NCBI RefSeq assembly: GCF_003594875.1
Contig: NZ_QZEY01000022.1
Coordinates: 1 to 64,000 of the forward strand
Direction of reading: 5' to 3'
Source: Bailinhaonella thermotolerans
Lineage (GTDB): Bacteria; Actinomycetota; Actinomycetes; Streptosporangiales; Streptosporangiaceae
DNA length: 64,000 nt
The translations under genes were made by a program, and so were the position numbers. The notes below the pieces were generated by a model. That model was not told the DNA's origin. It did not search any database and saw only the letters and a program-made list of their open reading frames with translations. Below, in pieces: positions 17,006 to 30,522 of this stretch (position 1 is the first letter of the stretch; each line of letters opens with the position of its first letter).

Positions 17006-18570
17006 TGGCCCGCTCCCTTCTGCTCAGCGGCGGCCGGAACCTTCGGCGCGGGGTCGGAGACGCCCACGGTCGAGAGGGTCTGCTTGACCGCCGGGTTGAT
17101 GACGTCCAGCAGCGGCTTGGGGTAGAAGCCCAGACCGATGATGAGCACGAGCAGCGGCGCGACGACCCACTTCTCGCGGATGTTCAGGTCGGCCATGCCC
17201 TTCACGCTCTCGGCGGTGGGGCCGTTCATCGTGCGCTGGTACATCCACAGGATGTAGATGGCCGCGAGGATGACGCCGAGCGTGGCGATGATCGCGTACA
17301 CCGGGTAGACGGTGTACGACCCGATCAGCACGAGGAACTCGGAGACGAAGCTCGACAGGCCGGGCAGCGCCAGCCCGGACAGGCCGGCGATCAGGAACGC
17401 GCCCGCGAGCAGCGGGGCGATCTTCTGGACGCCGCCGTAGTCGGAGATGAACTGCGACCCGCGCCGCCAGATCAGCATGCCCACGATCAGGAACAGCGCC
17501 CCGGTGGAGAAGCCGTGGTTGACCATGTACAGCGTGGCGCCGGCCCCGCCGTCGGAGGTCATCGCGAACACGCCCAGCGCGATGAAGCCGAAGTGCGAGA
17601 TCGAGGTGTAGGCGATCAGGCGCTTCATGTCGGTCTGCCCGATGGCCACGATCGCGCCGTACACGATGCCGACCACCGAGAGCACGAGCACGAGCGGCGT
17701 GAAGAACTTGGCCGCGTCCGGGAACAGCTCCAGGCAGAACCGCAGCATGCCGTAGGTGCCGACCTTGTCCAGGACGCCCACGAGCAGTACGGCGGCGCCG
17801 GCCGGGGCCTGCGCGGCCGCGTCGGGCAGCCAGGTGTGGAACGGCACCAGCGGGGCCTTGACCGCGAAGGCGATGAAGAAGCCGAGGAACAGCCACTTCT
17901 GGGTGGCCGGGTCCTGGATGCGCCCGATCAGCTCGGTGAACAGGAACGACTTCTCCCCGCCCTGCGGCACGGCCTGGAAGACGTACGTCGCGATGACCGC
18001 GACCAGCATGAGCAGGCCGCCGAAGAGCGAGTAGAGCAGGAACTTCACCGCGGCGTAGGAGCGCTGCGGCCCGCCGTACGACCCGATCATGAAGTACATC
18101 GGGATCAGCATGGCCTCGAAGAACACGTAGAAGAGGAAGACGTCGGTCGCCGCGAAGACGCCGATCATCATCGCTTCCAGCGCCAGGATCAGCGCGAAGT
18201 AGGTCTTGGTGGACCGCTTCGGCCGGGCCTCGGCGTGCCCGTCGGGCGAGGCGTCGGTGTCGTGCCAGGAGGCCAGCACGACGATCGGGACCAGGATCAC
18301 CGACAGCGCGATCAGGACGAGCGCGATGCCGTCCACGCCGACGCCGAAGTGCACCCCGAAGGCGGGGATCCAGTCGTAGGTCTGGGCGAACTGGAAGCGC
18401 TCCTTCGACCCGGCGGAGAACTGGGTCGCCATGGCGATCGTGAGCGCCAGCACCACCAGGGACACCGCGAGCGTGAGCTGCTTGGCGAGCTTGTCACTGC
18501 CCTTGGGCAGCAACGAGACGCCGAGCGCGCCCACCGCGGGGACCGCTATGAGGATCGGAAGCCAAGGCAT
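17002..18570 (-). CDS. nuoM: NADH-quinone oxidoreductase subunit M
   Basis: Proton-pumping antiporter-like subunit of complex I, 522 residues and 14 predicted helices. Key stretches are FYVFFEAMLIPMYFMIGSYG with the conserved membrane Glu, FAVKAPLVPFHTWLPDAAAQAP with the channel Lys, and GQTDMKRLIAYTSISHFGFI. The start overlaps the nuoL stop (ATGA at 18567-18570 reading leftward) and the stop overlaps the nuoN start, so translation is coupled on both sides. Confidence 0.96.
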   Translation of the reverse strand: MPWLPILIAVPAVGALGVSLLPKGSDKLAKQLTLAVSLVVLALTIAMATQFSAGSKERFQFAQTYDWIPAFGVHFGVGVDGIALVLIALSVILVPIVVLASWHDTDASPDGHAEARPKRSTKTYFALILALEAMMIGVFAATDVFLFYVFFEAMLIPMYFMIGSYGGPQRSYAAVKFLLYSLFGGLLMLVAVIATYVFQAVPQGGEKSFLFTELIGRIQDPATQKWLFLGFFIAFAVKAPLVPFHTWLPDAAAQAPAGAAVLLVGVLDKVGTYGMLRFCLELFPDAAKFFTPLVLVLSVVGIVYGAIVAIGQTDMKRLIAYTSISHFGFIALGVFAMTSDGGAGATLYMVNHGFSTGALFLIVGMLIWRRGSQFISDYGGVQKIAPLLAGAFLIAGLSGLALPGLSSFVSEFLVLIGSYTVYPVYAIIATLGVILAAIYILWMYQRTMNGPTAESVKGMADLNIREKWVVAPLLVLIIGLGFYPKPLLDVINPAVKQTLSTVGVSDPAPKVPAAAEQKGAGQ

Positions 18571-20510
18571 CAGAGGTTCCCAACCAGGAGCAGAGCGCCG
18601 GCCACGATGGCCGCGCCGAAGAACATCGACAGGGCGTACGACCGGGCGAAGCCGGTCTGGAGCCGCCGAAGCCGGCCGGACGTGCCGCCGACCCCCGCCG
18701 CCAGGCCGTTGACCAGCCCGTCCACGCCGCGGTTGTCGAAGAAGACCGCGAAGCGGGTGAGCCACTGGCCGGGCCGCATGAGCAGCGACTCGTTGATCGC
18801 GTCGCCGTACAGGTCGCGGCGGGCGAAGACGGTGAGGAACGAGCCGCGCGGGGCCTCGACCGGGACCGGGCGGCGGCCGTACATGACCCAGGCGAGCGCG
18901 ACGCCGGCGGCGACGAGCACCAGGGTGATCAGGCCGACCGGGGCGACCGGGTTGAAGCCGTGGTGGTTCTCCGGCTTGCCGACGACGGGCTCCAGGAAGT
19001 GGATGAACCGGTCGCCCAGGACGAGGAACGCGCCGCCGCCGACCGAGCCGATGGCCAGCAGGATGAGCGGCCAGGTCATGACCGGCGGGGACTCGTGCGG
19101 GTGGGCGTCCTTGTCCCAGCGCTTCTCGCCGAAGAACGTCATGAACATCAGGCGCGACATGTAGAACGCGGTGATCGCCGCGCCGAGGAGCGCCGCGCCG
19201 CCGAGCAGGTAGCCGCGCACGCCCTCCTGCCCGAAGGCGGCCTCGATGATGAGGTCCTTGGTGAAGTAGCCGGCGAAGCCGGGGAAGCCGATGATCGCCA
19301 GGTAGCCGAGGCCGAACGTGATGAACGTGATCGGCATGACCTTGCGGAGCCCGCCGTACTTGCGCATGTTGACGTCGTCGTTCATGGCGTGCATGACCGA
19401 GCCGGCGCCGAGGAACATGCCGGCCTTGAAGAAGCCGTGCGTGATCAGGTGCGCGATGGCGATGGCGTAGCCCGCCGGGCCGAGGCCGGCCGCGAGCATC
19501 ATGTAGCCGATCTGCGACATCGTCGAGCCGGCGAGGGCCTTCTTGATGTCGTCCTTGGCGCAACCGATGATCGCACCGGCCAGCAGCGTGGCCGCGCCGA
19601 CGATGGCGACCGCGAGCTGCGCGGTCGGCGCCCCGTCGAAGATCGGGTTGGACCGGGTGATCAGGTAGACGCCGGCGGTGACCATGGTCGCGGCGTGGAT
19701 GAGGGCCGAGACCGGGGTCGGGCCCTCCATCGCGTCCAGGAGCCAGGACTGCAGCGGGAGCTGCGCGGACTTGCCGCACGCGCCGAGCAGGAGCAGCAGG
19801 CCGACGGCGGTGAGGATGCCGGTGGAGGCCTTGTCGGCGTGCTCGAAGATCGGGCCGTACGCCACGGTGCCGAAGGTCGCGAACAGCGTGAAGATGCCGA
19901 TCGCCAGGCCGAAGTCGCCGACGCGGTTGACGATGAACGCCTTCTTGGCCGCCACCGCCGCGCTCGGCTTGAACTGCCAGAACCCGATCAGCAGGTACGA
20001 CGCGAGACCCACGCCCTCCCAGCCGATGTACAGGCCCACGTAGTTGTCGGCCAGCACCAGCAGCAGCATCGCCGCGACGAACAGGTTCAGGTAGGAGAAG
20101 AAGCGCCGCCGGTCCGGGTCGTGCGACATGTAGCCGATCGAGTAGATGTGGATCAGCGAGCCCACACCGGTGATCAGCAGCGCGAACGAGATCGACAGCG
20201 GGTCGATCAGCAGGCCCATCTTGACGTCGAGCTGGCCCGCCGGGATGAAGTCGAACAACTCCACGCCGACCCGCCGCTGCTCGGCCGTACGGCCCAGCAG
20301 CTCGAAGAACGCGAGCACGGCGACAACGAACGAGGCGAGGGACATCGCCGTGCCGAGGAGGTGCCCGAAGGAGTTCGTACGGCGTCCGCCCACCAGCAGG
20401 ATCGCGGCCCCGGCCAGCGGGAGCGCGATCATCAGCCAGGACAGGCCGAGCACTCCCCCGGACGCCTGCGCGATCTCTGCGGCGGGTGCCGCGGCAAGCA
20501 AGCTCGTCAC
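18570..20510 (-). CDS. nuoL: NADH-quinone oxidoreductase subunit L
   Basis: Distal antiporter-like subunit of complex I, 646 residues. It has the [16 protein letters not shown] motif, the [20 protein letters not shown] helix with proton-path Lys, the [13 protein letters not shown] segment and [18 protein letters not shown]. The long C-terminal part includes the lateral helix that clamps NuoM and NuoN in known structures (family knowledge). GTG 20510 follows nuoK by 10 bases. Confidence 0.97.
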   Translation of the reverse strand: MTSLLAAAPAAEIAQASGGVLGLSWLMIALPLAGAAILLVGGRRTNSFGHLLGTAMSLASFVVAVLAFFELLGRTAEQRRVGVELFDFIPAGQLDVKMGLLIDPLSISFALLITGVGSLIHIYSIGYMSHDPDRRRFFSYLNLFVAAMLLLVLADNYVGLYIGWEGVGLASYLLIGFWQFKPSAAVAAKKAFIVNRVGDFGLAIGIFTLFATFGTVAYGPIFEHADKASTGILTAVGLLLLLGACGKSAQLPLQSWLLDAMEGPTPVSALIHAATMVTAGVYLITRSNPIFDGAPTAQLAVAIVGAATLLAGAIIGCAKDDIKKALAGSTMSQIGYMMLAAGLGPAGYAIAIAHLITHGFFKAGMFLGAGSVMHAMNDDVNMRKYGGLRKVMPITFITFGLGYLAIIGFPGFAGYFTKDLIIEAAFGQEGVRGYLLGGAALLGAAITAFYMSRLMFMTFFGEKRWDKDAHPHESPPVMTWPLILLAIGSVGGGAFLVLGDRFIHFLEPVVGKPENHHGFNPVAPVGLITLVLVAAGVALAWVMYGRRPVPVEAPRGSFLTVFARRDLYGDAINESLLMRPGQWLTRFAVFFDNRGVDGLVNGLAAGVGGTSGRLRRLQTGFARSYALSMFFGAAIVAGALLLVGNL

Positions 20511-20520
20511 GTCAGTTACC

Positions 20521-20817
20521 TCAGTACTTCAGCAGGTTGACGTCGTCGACCGACGCGGACCTGCGGGTTCGGAAGATCGTCACGATGATGGCCAGGCCCA
20601 CCACGACCTCGGCCGCGGCCACCACCATCACGAAGAAGGCGATGATCTGGCCGTCGAGGTTGCCGTGCATCCGGGCGAACGCCACCAGCGCGAGGTTGGC
20701 GGCGTTGAGCATGAGCTCGACGCACATGAACACGACGATCGCGTTGCGCCGGATGAGCACGCCGATGGCGCCGATGGAGAACAGCAGCGCCGACAGCACC
20801 AGATAGTGGGTGGTCAC
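20521..20817 (-). CDS. nuoK: NADH-quinone oxidoreductase subunit K
   Basis: Small complex I membrane subunit, 98 residues and three helices. Conserved Glu residues in helix 2 ([19 protein letters not shown]) and helix 3 ([15 protein letters not shown]) belong to the quinone-to-antiporter proton path. It starts at GTG 20817, overlapping the nuoJ stop as GTGA. Confidence 0.97.
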   Translation of the reverse strand: MTTHYLVLSALLFSIGAIGVLIRRNAIVVFMCVELMLNAANLALVAFARMHGNLDGQIIAFFVMVVAAAEVVVGLAIIVTIFRTRRSASVDDVNLLKY

Positions 20818-21692
20818 TTGGTCTCCTCCTCGGGCCGGGCGGCGGCCGCGGGGGCCTCGGCGTCCGCCTCGGCGCGGGCCTCGGCCTCGCCCGCGGTGCG
20901 CGTCTCCTCGCCGGCCTCCGCCGCGGGCTCCTCGCGGTCCTCCGCGGCGACCAGCAGCACGGCGGCCTCGCGGGCCTCGGGCGTGGTCGCGGGCGTGTCG
21001 CCCTCGACCTCGTGGCGCGCCAGGGTCGGGTTGACCGAGAGCAGCGACACCGAGCCGTCGGGCAGCAGCGCGGGCATGTCCACCGCGTTGTGCCGGGCGT
21101 AGGTGCCCGGGCCGGGCAGCGGGGTCGGCTGGGGGCCGAGGAACCGGGCGCGGGCCAGGTCCTTCTGCGTGGGCCGCGGGGTGGTGCGCTCGCGGTGCGC
21201 CAGCACCATCGCGCCCAGCGCCGCGGTGATCAGCAGCGCCGAGGTCACCTCGAAGGCGAACACGTGCCGCTGGAAGATCAGCCGCGCGAGCGCGGGGACG
21301 TTGCCGCCCGCCTCCTGCGTGGCCGCCGTCAGCGAAGGCTCGCCGACGACCAGGACGTTGCCGATGCCGAGGATCAGCAGTACGGCGAAGCCCAGGCCGA
21401 CGACCGCCGCCAGGAACCGCTGGCCCCGGATCGTCTCCACGAGCGAGTCGGACGAGTCCACGCCGACCAGCATGAGGACGAACAGGAACAGCATGAGCAC
21501 GGCGCCGGTGTAGACGATGATCTGCACGACCGCGAGGAACGGCGCGTCCTGCACCGCGTACAGCGCGGCCAGCGACAACATCACCACGGCCAGCATGATC
21601 GCCGAGTAGACGGCCTTGCGGTTGAAGACCAGGCCGAGGGCGGCGGCCACGGAGACCACCGCCAGGACCCAGAACGTGATCTGTTCGCCCAT
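20814..21692 (-). CDS. nuoJ: NADH-quinone oxidoreductase subunit J, long acidic tail
   Basis: Complex I membrane subunit with five helices in its first 170 residues, including the [24 protein letters not shown] helix-3 region whose pi-bulge matters for coupling. After this the protein continues for about 120 residues that are soluble, Ala/Glu-rich and probably disordered (292 residues in all; E. coli NuoJ has about 184). Long tails are known in actinobacterial NuoJ. ATG 21692 overlaps the nuoI stop. Confidence 0.95.
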   Translation of the reverse strand: MGEQITFWVLAVVSVAAALGLVFNRKAVYSAIMLAVVMLSLAALYAVQDAPFLAVVQIIVYTGAVLMLFLFVLMLVGVDSSDSLVETIRGQRFLAAVVGLGFAVLLILGIGNVLVVGEPSLTAATQEAGGNVPALARLIFQRHVFAFEVTSALLITAALGAMVLAHRERTTPRPTQKDLARARFLGPQPTPLPGPGTYARHNAVDMPALLPDGSVSLLSVNPTLARHEVEGDTPATTPEAREAAVLLVAAEDREEPAAEAGEETRTAGEAEARAEADAEAPAAAARPEEETK

Positions 21693-22228
21693 CACTTGGC
21701 ACCTTCGCCCGACGCGGCGCCGCTGCGGCCGAGCCGGTAGTAGTCCTCTTCGGTGTCGCCGAGGCGCATCGGGTGCGGCGGCTGCTCCATCCCCTCGGTG
21801 AGGGGCGCGAGCAGCATCTCCTTGGTGTAGATCAAGGACTCGCGGCTGCTGTCGGCGAGTTCGTACTCGTTGGTCATCGTGAGCGCGCGCGTCGGGCACG
21901 CCTCGATGCAGAGCCCGCAGAGGATGCAGCGCAGGTAGTTGATCTGGTAGGTGCGCCCGTACCGCTCACCCGGGGAGTAGCGCTCCTCCTCGGTGTTGTC
22001 GGCACCCTCCACGAAGATGGCGTCGGCCGGGCACGCCCAGGCGCACAGCTCACAGCCGACGCACTTCTCCAGGCCGTCGGGCCAGCGGTTGAGCTGGTGA
22101 CGGCCGTGGAAGCGCGGCGCCGTGGGCCGCTTGTCCTCGGGGTAGTTGACCGTCGCCACCTTCTTGAACATGGTGTGGAAGGTGACGCCGAACCCCTTGA
22201 CGGGGTTCAGGAAGTCAGTGAAGCCCAC
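21692..22228 (-). CDS. nuoI: NADH-quinone oxidoreductase subunit I
   Basis: Peripheral-arm ferredoxin-like subunit holding clusters N6a and N6b. Two 4Fe-4S motifs are visible: [12 protein letters not shown] and [12 protein letters not shown]. The N-terminal amphipathic helix ([18 protein letters not shown]) would lie on the membrane. It starts at GTG 22228 behind a strong AAGGAGGT; it overlaps the nuoH 3' end by 14 bases, the longest overlap in the operon. Confidence 0.96.
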   Translation of the reverse strand: MGFTDFLNPVKGFGVTFHTMFKKVATVNYPEDKRPTAPRFHGRHQLNRWPDGLEKCVGCELCAWACPADAIFVEGADNTEEERYSPGERYGRTYQINYLRCILCGLCIEACPTRALTMTNEYELADSSRESLIYTKEMLLAPLTEGMEQPPHPMRLGDTEEDYYRLGRSGAASGEGAK

Positions 22229-23576
22229 TGGTGACCTCCTTGCGGCCAGTGCCGTGGTAGTGGGGCAGGTCCAGCGGCGGGACCGGGAAGCCGCCCGCCT
22301 CGGGGTTGACCCGGAGACGCTCGAACTCCTCGGCCACCTCGGCCTCGCGCTCGGCCTTGCGCCGCTCGCTGACGGTCTCGAACCGCAGGTAGATCGCGAT
22401 GCAGCCGACGACCACCACGCCGCCGATGATCAGCACCGGGGTGCGGACGCCGTCCTCCACGCGGAGCGCCCGCATGGTGGCGACCAGCAGGATCCACGCC
22501 AGGTTCAGCGGGATGAGGATCTTCCAGCCGAAGGCCATGAGCTGGTCGTAGCGCACGCGCGGGAGCGCGGCGCGGACCCAGACGAAGAAGCAGAACAGCA
22601 GCGCGACCTTGAGCAGGAACCAGAGCATCGGCCACCAGCCGGTGTTCGCCCCGTCCCACATCGAGATCGGCCACGGCGCGCGCCAGCCGCCCAGGAAGAG
22701 CGTCGTCGCGATGCCCGACACGGTGAACACGTTGACGTACTCCGCCATCATGATCAGCGCGAACTTCAGCGACGAGGTGTACTCGGTGTGGAAGCCGCCG
22801 ACCAGCTCGCCCTCGCCCTCGGGGAGGTCGAACGGCACGCGGTTCGTCTCGCCGACCATCGTGATCACGTAGATCACGAAGGACGGCAGCAGCAGCACGG
22901 CGTACCACGACGGCAGCGGGATGCTCATCCCGCCGATGTCCCAGGTCCCGCCGGACGCCTGCGACGCCACGATCTCCGAGGTCGACAGCGACCCGGCGAA
23001 CAGGAACACCGCCACGAACGACAGCGCCATCGCGATCTCGTACGAGACCACCTGCGCCGTCGAGCGCAGCCCGCCCAGCAGCGCGTACGGCGAGCGCGAG
23101 GCCCAGCCGGCGAGCACGATGCCGTACACGCCGATCGAGGCCGTGGCCAGCACCATCAGCGCGGCGATGGGCAGGTCGGTGAGCTGGAGGTTGGTCTTCT
23201 CGCCGAACATCCACACCTGCGGCCCGAAGGGGATCACCGAGTAGGTGAGGAACGCCGGGACCACCATGATGATCGGGGCGAGCGTGTAGAGGACCTTGTC
23301 CACGGTGTTCGGGACGAAGTCCTCCTTCAGCCCCATCTTCAGGCCGTCGGCGACGGACTGGAGGAGGCCGAACTTGCCCGCCCGGTTGGGGCCGTAGCGG
23401 TTCTGCATCCGGGCGATGAGCTTGCGCTCGCCCCACACGCCGAACAGCACGCCGAGCAGCAGCAGGACGAAGATGAACACGGCCTTGATGACCGTGATCC
23501 ACCAGACGTCCTTGCCGAACTCGGCCAGGCCCGGATCGGCCGGCGCGGCCGCCAGCAAGCCGGTCATGCCGGTCAT
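22215..23576 (-). CDS. nuoH: NADH-quinone oxidoreductase subunit H
   Basis: Membrane subunit forming the quinone chamber, 453 residues with eight conserved helices. Hallmarks are [22 protein letters not shown], the [19 protein letters not shown] loop and [18 protein letters not shown] with its conserved acidic residues. A charged C-terminal tail of about 60 residues ([18 protein letters not shown]) extends past the usual end. ATG 23576 overlaps the nuoG stop. Confidence 0.96.
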   Translation of the reverse strand: MTGMTGLLAAAPADPGLAEFGKDVWWITVIKAVFIFVLLLLGVLFGVWGERKLIARMQNRYGPNRAGKFGLLQSVADGLKMGLKEDFVPNTVDKVLYTLAPIIMVVPAFLTYSVIPFGPQVWMFGEKTNLQLTDLPIAALMVLATASIGVYGIVLAGWASRSPYALLGGLRSTAQVVSYEIAMALSFVAVFLFAGSLSTSEIVASQASGGTWDIGGMSIPLPSWYAVLLLPSFVIYVITMVGETNRVPFDLPEGEGELVGGFHTEYTSSLKFALIMMAEYVNVFTVSGIATTLFLGGWRAPWPISMWDGANTGWWPMLWFLLKVALLFCFFVWVRAALPRVRYDQLMAFGWKILIPLNLAWILLVATMRALRVEDGVRTPVLIIGGVVVVGCIAIYLRFETVSERRKAEREAEVAEEFERLRVNPEAGGFPVPPLDLPHYHGTGRKEVTSGLH

Positions 23577-25956
23577 GCCGTGCTCCCTTCGATCTTCACA
23601 ACGGCGCCGGTCTGGACTCCGAGGTCACGCGGCACCGAGCAGCCCGGCGAGTTCGCCGGAAGCCACACCACGCGGTCGGGCATCTCGGTCACGGTGACCG
23701 GGACCGAGACGCTGCCGTGCGCGGACGAGACCGTGATCTTCCCGCCGTCCACGACGCCGATCTCGGCGGCGGTGCCGGCCGAGACCAGGGCGGTCGTGGC
23801 GCGCGCCGTGCCGGCGAGGAACGGCTCGCCGTCCTGCATCCTGCCGCTGTCGAGCAGCAGATGCCAGGAGGCGAGCACCGCCTGCCCCTCGCCGGGCTTC
23901 GCGGCGGCGCGGCCGGTGACGGCCGGGGCCGGGGCGCGCTCGCCCCGCCAGGAGCCCAGCGCCGCGAGCTCGCGGCGGGCGGACGCGGCATCCGGCAGGC
24001 CCAGGTGCACGTCCATGCGGTCGGCGATCGCGGTGATCACTTCCAGGTCGCTCATCACGCCGGGGACGGGCAGCGCCGCCTCGAAGGTGCGGCCGCGGCC
24101 CTCCCAGTTGACGAACGTCCCGGCCTTCTCCGCGACGGCGGCGACCGGCAGGATCACGTCGGCCCGGTCGGTGACCGCGCTCGCGCGCAGCTCCAGGCTC
24201 ACGATGAACGGGGTGTTCTCCAGGGCGGCCAGGGCCGCGTCCGGGTCCGGCAGGTCGTAGGGGTCCACGCCGCCGATCACCAGCGCGTCCAGCTCGCCGC
24301 CGAGCGCGGCGGTCAGGATGCCCTGCGTGTCGCGCCCGGGGGCGGCCGGCACGTCGGAGACGTTCCAGGCGCGGGCGACCTGCTCGCGGGCCTGCGCGTC
24401 AGCGACCGGGCGGCCCAGGGGCAGCAGGTTCGGCAGCGCGCCGACCTCGGCCGCGCCGCGCTCGCCGGCCCGCCGCGGCACCCACGCCAGCCGCGCGCCG
24501 GAGGTGCGCGCCAGCCGTACGACCGCCGACAGGGCGCCGGGGGTCTCGGCCAGGCGCTCGCCCGCCAGGATGATCGAGCCCTCGCCCAGGCCGGTGAACG
24601 CGCCGATGGCCTCGGCCTCGGCGCCCGGCACGGTCTCGACGAGCGTGCCGCGCAGCTTGGCCAGGCCCTTGGTGGCGTACGGCGCGATCGCGGTGACCGC
24701 GAGGCCGCGCTTGCGGACGGCCTTGCGCAGGCGCAGGAAGACGATCGGCGACTCCTCCTCCGGCTCGAAGCCGGCGAGGAGGACGTGCGAGGCGTTCTCC
24801 AGGTCCTCGTAGGAGACGTCGATGCCGCGGCCGGCGACGGTGTGCGCGAGGAAGTCGGCCTCCTCGGCGGTCGCCGTCCGGGCGCGGAAGTCGATGTCGT
24901 TGGTGCCGAGGGCGACGCGGGCGAACTTGGCGTAGGCGTAGGCGTCCTCCACCGTGGAGCGGCCGCCGACCAGGACGCCGACGCCGTTCTCCGCCCGGGC
25001 CTTGGCCAGCCCGGCCGCGGCGACCGCGAGGGCCTCGGGCCAGGAGGCCGGGACCAGGCGGCCCTCCTCGTCACGGACGAGCGGGGTGGTGAGGCGGTCG
25101 GCCTGCGTGGCGTAGGTGAACGCCCAGCGGCCCTTGTCGCAGTTCCACTCCTCGTTCACCGCCGGGTCGTCGCCGGCGAGGCGGCGGGTGACCTTGCCGC
25201 GCCGGTGGTCGGTGCGCAGGGAGCAGCCGGAGGCGCAGTGCTCGCAGGCGCTCGGCGTGGACACCAGGTCGAACGGCCGGGCCTGGAAGCGGTAGGCCGC
25301 GCCGGTGAGCGCGCCGACCGGGCAGATCTGGACGGTGTTGCCGGAGAAGTACGACTCGAACGGCTCGCCCTCGCCGATGCCGATCTGCTCCTTGGCGCCC
25401 CGCTCGAACAGCTCGATCAGCGGGTCGCCGGCGATCTGCTCGGCGAAGCGGGTGCAGCGCGCGCACTGGACGCAGCGCTCGCGGTCGAGCAGCACCTCGG
25501 TCGAGAGCGGGATCGGCTTCTCGAAGGTGCGCTTCTTCTCCTGGAAGCGGCTCTCGCCCCGGCCGTTGGACATCGCCTGGTTCTGCAGCGGGCACTCGCC
25601 GCCCTTGTCGCAGACCGGGCAGTCCAGCGGGTGGTTGAGCAGCAGCATCTCCATCACGCCCTCCTGCGCCTTCTCGGCGACCGGAGAGGTGAGCTGGGTG
25701 TTCACCACCATGCCGGGGGCGACCGTGGTCGTGCAGGACGCCTGCGGCTTGGGCATGCCCCGGCCGTTGCCGGCGTCGGGGATCTCCACCAGGCACTGAC
25801 GGCACGCGCCGACCGGGTCGAGCAGCGGGTGGTCGCAGAACCGGGGGATCTGGATGCCGAGCATCTCGGCCGCCCGGATGATCAGCGTGCCCGGCGGCAC
25901 GCTGACCTGGAAGCCGTCGATGGTCAGCGTGACCAGATCGGTCTGGGTCTCGATGC

Positions 25957-25960
<4 letters not shown>
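23573..25960 (-). CDS. nuoG: NADH-quinone oxidoreductase subunit G
   Basis: The large iron-sulfur subunit, 795 residues. N-terminal 2Fe-2S domain: [19 protein letters not shown]. His-ligated 4Fe-4S region: [21 protein letters not shown] further pair of cluster sites follows: [10 protein letters not shown] and [15 protein letters not shown]. The remaining two thirds resemble a molybdopterin oxidoreductase but serve structurally. ATG 25960 overlaps the nuoF stop (ATGA). Confidence 0.96.
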
Positions 25961-27248
<1,288 letters not shown>

Positions 27249-27252
<4 letters not shown>

Positions 27253-27911
27253 TTGGACGCCTCCGGAGCTTCCCAGCCGCGCGCCTTGGCCAGCTTGAGC
27301 CCTTCGAGGCTGGCCTCGCCCGCGCTCGCGCCCTCACCGGCGAGCCCGTCGGGGAAGCCCGCCAGGACCCGGCTGGCCTGCTTGAACGTGCACAGCTTGC
27401 TCGGGCCGCGCGTCGGCGCGACCTCCTTGCCCGCGCGCAGGTCGTCCACGAGCCGCTTGGCCGACTCGGGGGTCATGTTGTCGAAGAACTCCCAGTTGAC
27501 CATCATCACGGGAGCGAAGTCACAGGCCGCGTTGCACTCCAGGCGCTCCAGCGACACCTTGCCGTCGGAGGTGGCCTCGTCGTGACCGACGCCCAGGTGC
27601 TCGGACAGCTCGGCGTAGATCTGGTCGCCGCCCATGACCGCGCACAGCGTGTTGATGCAGACGCCCACGTGGTACTCACCCATCGGACGCCGCTTGTACA
27701 TGGTGTAGAACGTCGAGACCGCGGTGACCTCGGCCTTCGTCAGCCCGAGCATGTCGGCGCAGAACTGCTGGCCGTGGTCCGTGACGTAGCCGTCCTCGGA
27801 CTGGACCAGGTGCAGCAGCGGCAGCAGGGCCGAACGCGGCTTGGGGTAGCGCGCGATGATCTCCTTGGCGTCGCGTTCGAGACGCTCGCGGACCTCGGGT
27901 GTGTAGGTCAC
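27249..27911 (-). CDS. nuoE: NADH-quinone oxidoreductase subunit E
   Basis: Thioredoxin-fold 2Fe-2S subunit, 220 residues from GTG 27911, which overlaps the nuoD stop. Cluster N1a ligands are seen as CINTLC and CNAAC. The C-terminal 50 residues (from about position 165) run past the usual fold and are Gly/Ala/Glu-rich; such extensions are common in actinobacteria. Confidence 0.95.
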
Positions 27912-29254
27912 CGGTCCACCCCTCCCATCACGGGGTCGATAGAGGCGATCGCGGAGATCACGTCCGCGACCATGCCGCCTTCGGTCGTGGCGGGCACGGC
28001 CTGAAGGTTGGTGAAGGACGGGTCGCGGAAGTGGACCCGGTAGGGGCGCGTCCCCCCGTCGCTGACCACGTGCGCGCCGATCTCGCCGCGCGGGGACTCC
28101 ACCCCGGCGTACGCCTGGCCGGCGGGCACGCGGAAGCCCTCGGTCACCAGCTTGAAGTGGTGGATGAGGGCCTCCATGGAGGTGCCCATGATGTGCGCGA
28201 TGTGGTCGGGCGAGTTGCCCAGGCCGTCGGCGCCCAGCGCGAGCTGCGAGGGCCAGCCGATCTTCTTGTCCTGGATCATGACCGGCTCGCCCTTGAGCTC
28301 GGGGCCGCTGAGCCGGTCCAGGCACTGCTGGATGATCTTCAGCGACTCCTCGCACTCCGCCATGCGGACGAGGTACCGGCCGTAGACGTCGCACGTGTTC
28401 GTCGTGGGCACGTCGAACTCGTACTTCTCGTAGCCGCTGTAGGGCTGCGACTTGCGCAGGTCCCACGGCAGGCCCGCGGCCCGCAGCATCGGCCCGGTGA
28501 CGCCGAGCGCCATGCAGCCGGTGAGGTCGAGGTAGGCCACGTCCTTGGTGCGGCGGGTGTAGACCGGGTTGGAGTCCAGCATCTTGCGCAGGTCCTTGAT
28601 GCGGCCCGGCATGACCTTGAGGAACTCGCCGATCTTGTCCACGGCGCCCACGGGCAGGTCCTGCGCGACGCCCCCCGGGCGGACGTAGGCCATGTTCATC
28701 CGCAGGCCGGTGATGTACTCGAACAGGTCGAGCACCATCTCACGCTCGCGGAACCCGAAGATCATGATCGTGGTGGCGCCCAGCTCCATGCCGTACGTCG
28801 CCAGCGCGACCATGTGCGAGGAGATCCGGTTGAGCTCCATCATGAGCACCCGGATGACCTGCGCCCGCTCGGGGACCCGGTCGGTGATGCCGAGCAGCTT
28901 CTCGACCGCCATGCAGTACGCGGTCTCGTTGAAGATCGGCGACAGGTAGTCCATGCGAGTGACGAACGTGGTCCCCTGGGTCCACGTCCGGAACTCCATG
29001 TTCTTCTCGATGCCGGTGTGCAGGTAGCCGATCACCGGGCGGGCCTCGACGACGGTCTCGCCGTCGAGGGTCAGCACGAGGCGGAGCACGCCGTGCGTGG
29101 ACGGGTGCTGCGGGCCCATGTTGATGACGAGCCGCTCTTCGCTGCCGCTCCGGCTCGCGGCGGCGACCACGTCGTCCCAGTCCTGGCCGCCGACGTTGAA
29201 GACCCGGCCCTCGGCCGCGCCCTCGGCGTACACGTCGTTGTCGGTCGCTGTCAC
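27908..29254 (-). CDS. nuoD: NADH-quinone oxidoreductase subunit D
   Basis: The 49-kDa subunit that lines the quinone-reduction site with NuoB, 448 residues. It has [17 protein letters not shown], including the quinone-site His, and the [22 protein letters not shown] block. GTG 29254 sits behind AGGAGGT and overlaps the nuoC stop, fixing the start. About 40 N-terminal residues precede the conserved core. Confidence 0.97.
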   Translation of the reverse strand: MTATDNDVYAEGAAEGRVFNVGGQDWDDVVAAASRSGSEERLVINMGPQHPSTHGVLRLVLTLDGETVVEARPVIGYLHTGIEKNMEFRTWTQGTTFVTRMDYLSPIFNETAYCMAVEKLLGITDRVPERAQVIRVLMMELNRISSHMVALATYGMELGATTIMIFGFREREMVLDLFEYITGLRMNMAYVRPGGVAQDLPVGAVDKIGEFLKVMPGRIKDLRKMLDSNPVYTRRTKDVAYLDLTGCMALGVTGPMLRAAGLPWDLRKSQPYSGYEKYEFDVPTTNTCDVYGRYLVRMAECEESLKIIQQCLDRLSGPELKGEPVMIQDKKIGWPSQLALGADGLGNSPDHIAHIMGTSMEALIHHFKLVTEGFRVPAGQAYAGVESPRGEIGAHVVSDGGTRPYRVHFRDPSFTNLQAVPATTEGGMVADVISAIASIDPVMGGVDR

Positions 29255-29961
29255 GCGTACGACCTCCTCTGGTCGGGCGACGGGATCTCCGCGCCGCGGT
29301 ACTCGACCGGGATGCCGCCGAGCGGGTAGTCCTTGCGCTGCGGGTGGCCCTCCCAGTCGTCCGGCATCTCGATGCGGGTGAGCGCCGGGTGGCCGTCGAA
29401 GACGATGCCGAAGAAGTCGTACGTCTCCCGCTCGTGCCAGTCGTGGGTCGGGTAGACCTTCACGGTGGACGGGATGTGCGGGTCGGCGTCCGGGCAGCTC
29501 ACCTCGACGCGGACGCGCCGGTTGTGGGTGATCGAGCACAGGTGGTAGACCGCGTGCAGCTCGCGCCCGGCGTCGCTCGGGTAGTGCACGCCGGACACGC
29601 CCAGCGACAGCTCGAAGCGCAGCGCGGCGTCGTCGCGCAGGTGGCGCATCACCTCGACCAGGCGCTCGCGCTTCACGTGGAAGGTGATCTCGCCGCGGTC
29701 CACGACCACGCGCTCGATCGCGTCGGCGAAGTCGTCGCCGAGCACGCGCTCGAGCTGGTCGGCGACCTCGTCGAACTCGCCCGGCGCCCCCTGGCCGTCG
29801 GGCCCGCCGTACGGCCGCGCGCTGGAGACCAGCGGCGCCCGCCGTACGACGAGACGGCCGTAGCCGGAGGTGTCGCCCGAGCCCTTGGCGCCGAACATGC
29901 CCATTCGGGCGATCTCGCCGTCGGGGCCGTCGCCGGGCCGCTCTGGCAGGTTGTCGCTCAC
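29251..29961 (-). CDS. nuoC: NADH-quinone oxidoreductase subunit C
   Basis: The 30-kDa subunit, 236 residues. The family signature [25 protein letters not shown] is complete at about 170-195, with the usual [12 protein letters not shown] end. The first 60 residues are a Gly/Asp/Arg-rich extension and carry a CCGTACGG copy (29807-29814). The GTG start overlaps the nuoB stop. Confidence 0.96.
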   Translation of the reverse strand: MSDNLPERPGDGPDGEIARMGMFGAKGSGDTSGYGRLVVRRAPLVSSARPYGGPDGQGAPGEFDEVADQLERVLGDDFADAIERVVVDRGEITFHVKRERLVEVMRHLRDDAALRFELSLGVSGVHYPSDAGRELHAVYHLCSITHNRRVRVEVSCPDADPHIPSTVKVYPTHDWHERETYDFFGIVFDGHPALTRIEMPDDWEGHPQRKDYPLGGIPVEYRGAEIPSPDQRRSYA

Positions 29962-30509
29962 TTGAACGCCCCCTGGTCGATCAACGGCAGGGTGCGCAGC
30001 GCCTGCTGCTCCAGCTCGTCGATCTGCTTGCGGCGGTGCGCGCCGAACTTGGTGTTCTGGATCTTGTCGTGCAGCTTCACGATCGCGTCGATGAGCATCT
30101 CGGGCCGCGGCGGGCAGCCGGGCAGGTAGATGTCCACCGGCACGACGTGGTCCACGCCCTGGACGATCGCGTAGTTGTTGAACATGCCGCCGCTGGAGGC
30201 GCACACGCCCATCGCGATGACCCACTTGGGCTCGGCCATCTGGTCGTAGATCTGCCGCAGGACCGGCGCCATCTTCTGGCTCAGCCGGCCGGCGACGATC
30301 ATCAGGTCGGCCTGGCGGGGCGACGCCGAGGCGCGCTCCATGCCGAACCGGGCCAGGTCGTGCTTCGGGCCGCCGGTCGCCATCAGCTCGATGGCGCAGC
30401 AGGCGAGGCCGAAGGTCGCAGGCCAGACGGAGTTCTTCCGCGCCCACCCGGCCACCTGCTCGACCGTGGTCAGCAGGAACCCGCTGGGCAGCTTCTCCTC
30501 AAGTCCCAT
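29958..30509 (-). CDS. nuoB: NADH-quinone oxidoreductase subunit B
   Basis: The subunit with terminal cluster N2, which reduces menaquinone. Adjacent cysteines ([10 protein letters not shown]) and further ligands in [11 protein letters not shown] and LPGCPPRPE are all present. ATG 30509 gives 183 residues, the usual length, and lies 13 bases after the nuoA stop. Confidence 0.97.
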   Translation of the reverse strand: MGLEEKLPSGFLLTTVEQVAGWARKNSVWPATFGLACCAIELMATGGPKHDLARFGMERASASPRQADLMIVAGRLSQKMAPVLRQIYDQMAEPKWVIAMGVCASSGGMFNNYAIVQGVDHVVPVDIYLPGCPPRPEMLIDAIVKLHDKIQNTKFGAHRRKQIDELEQQALRTLPLIDQGAFK

Positions 30510-30522
30510 CGGTCGCCTCCTT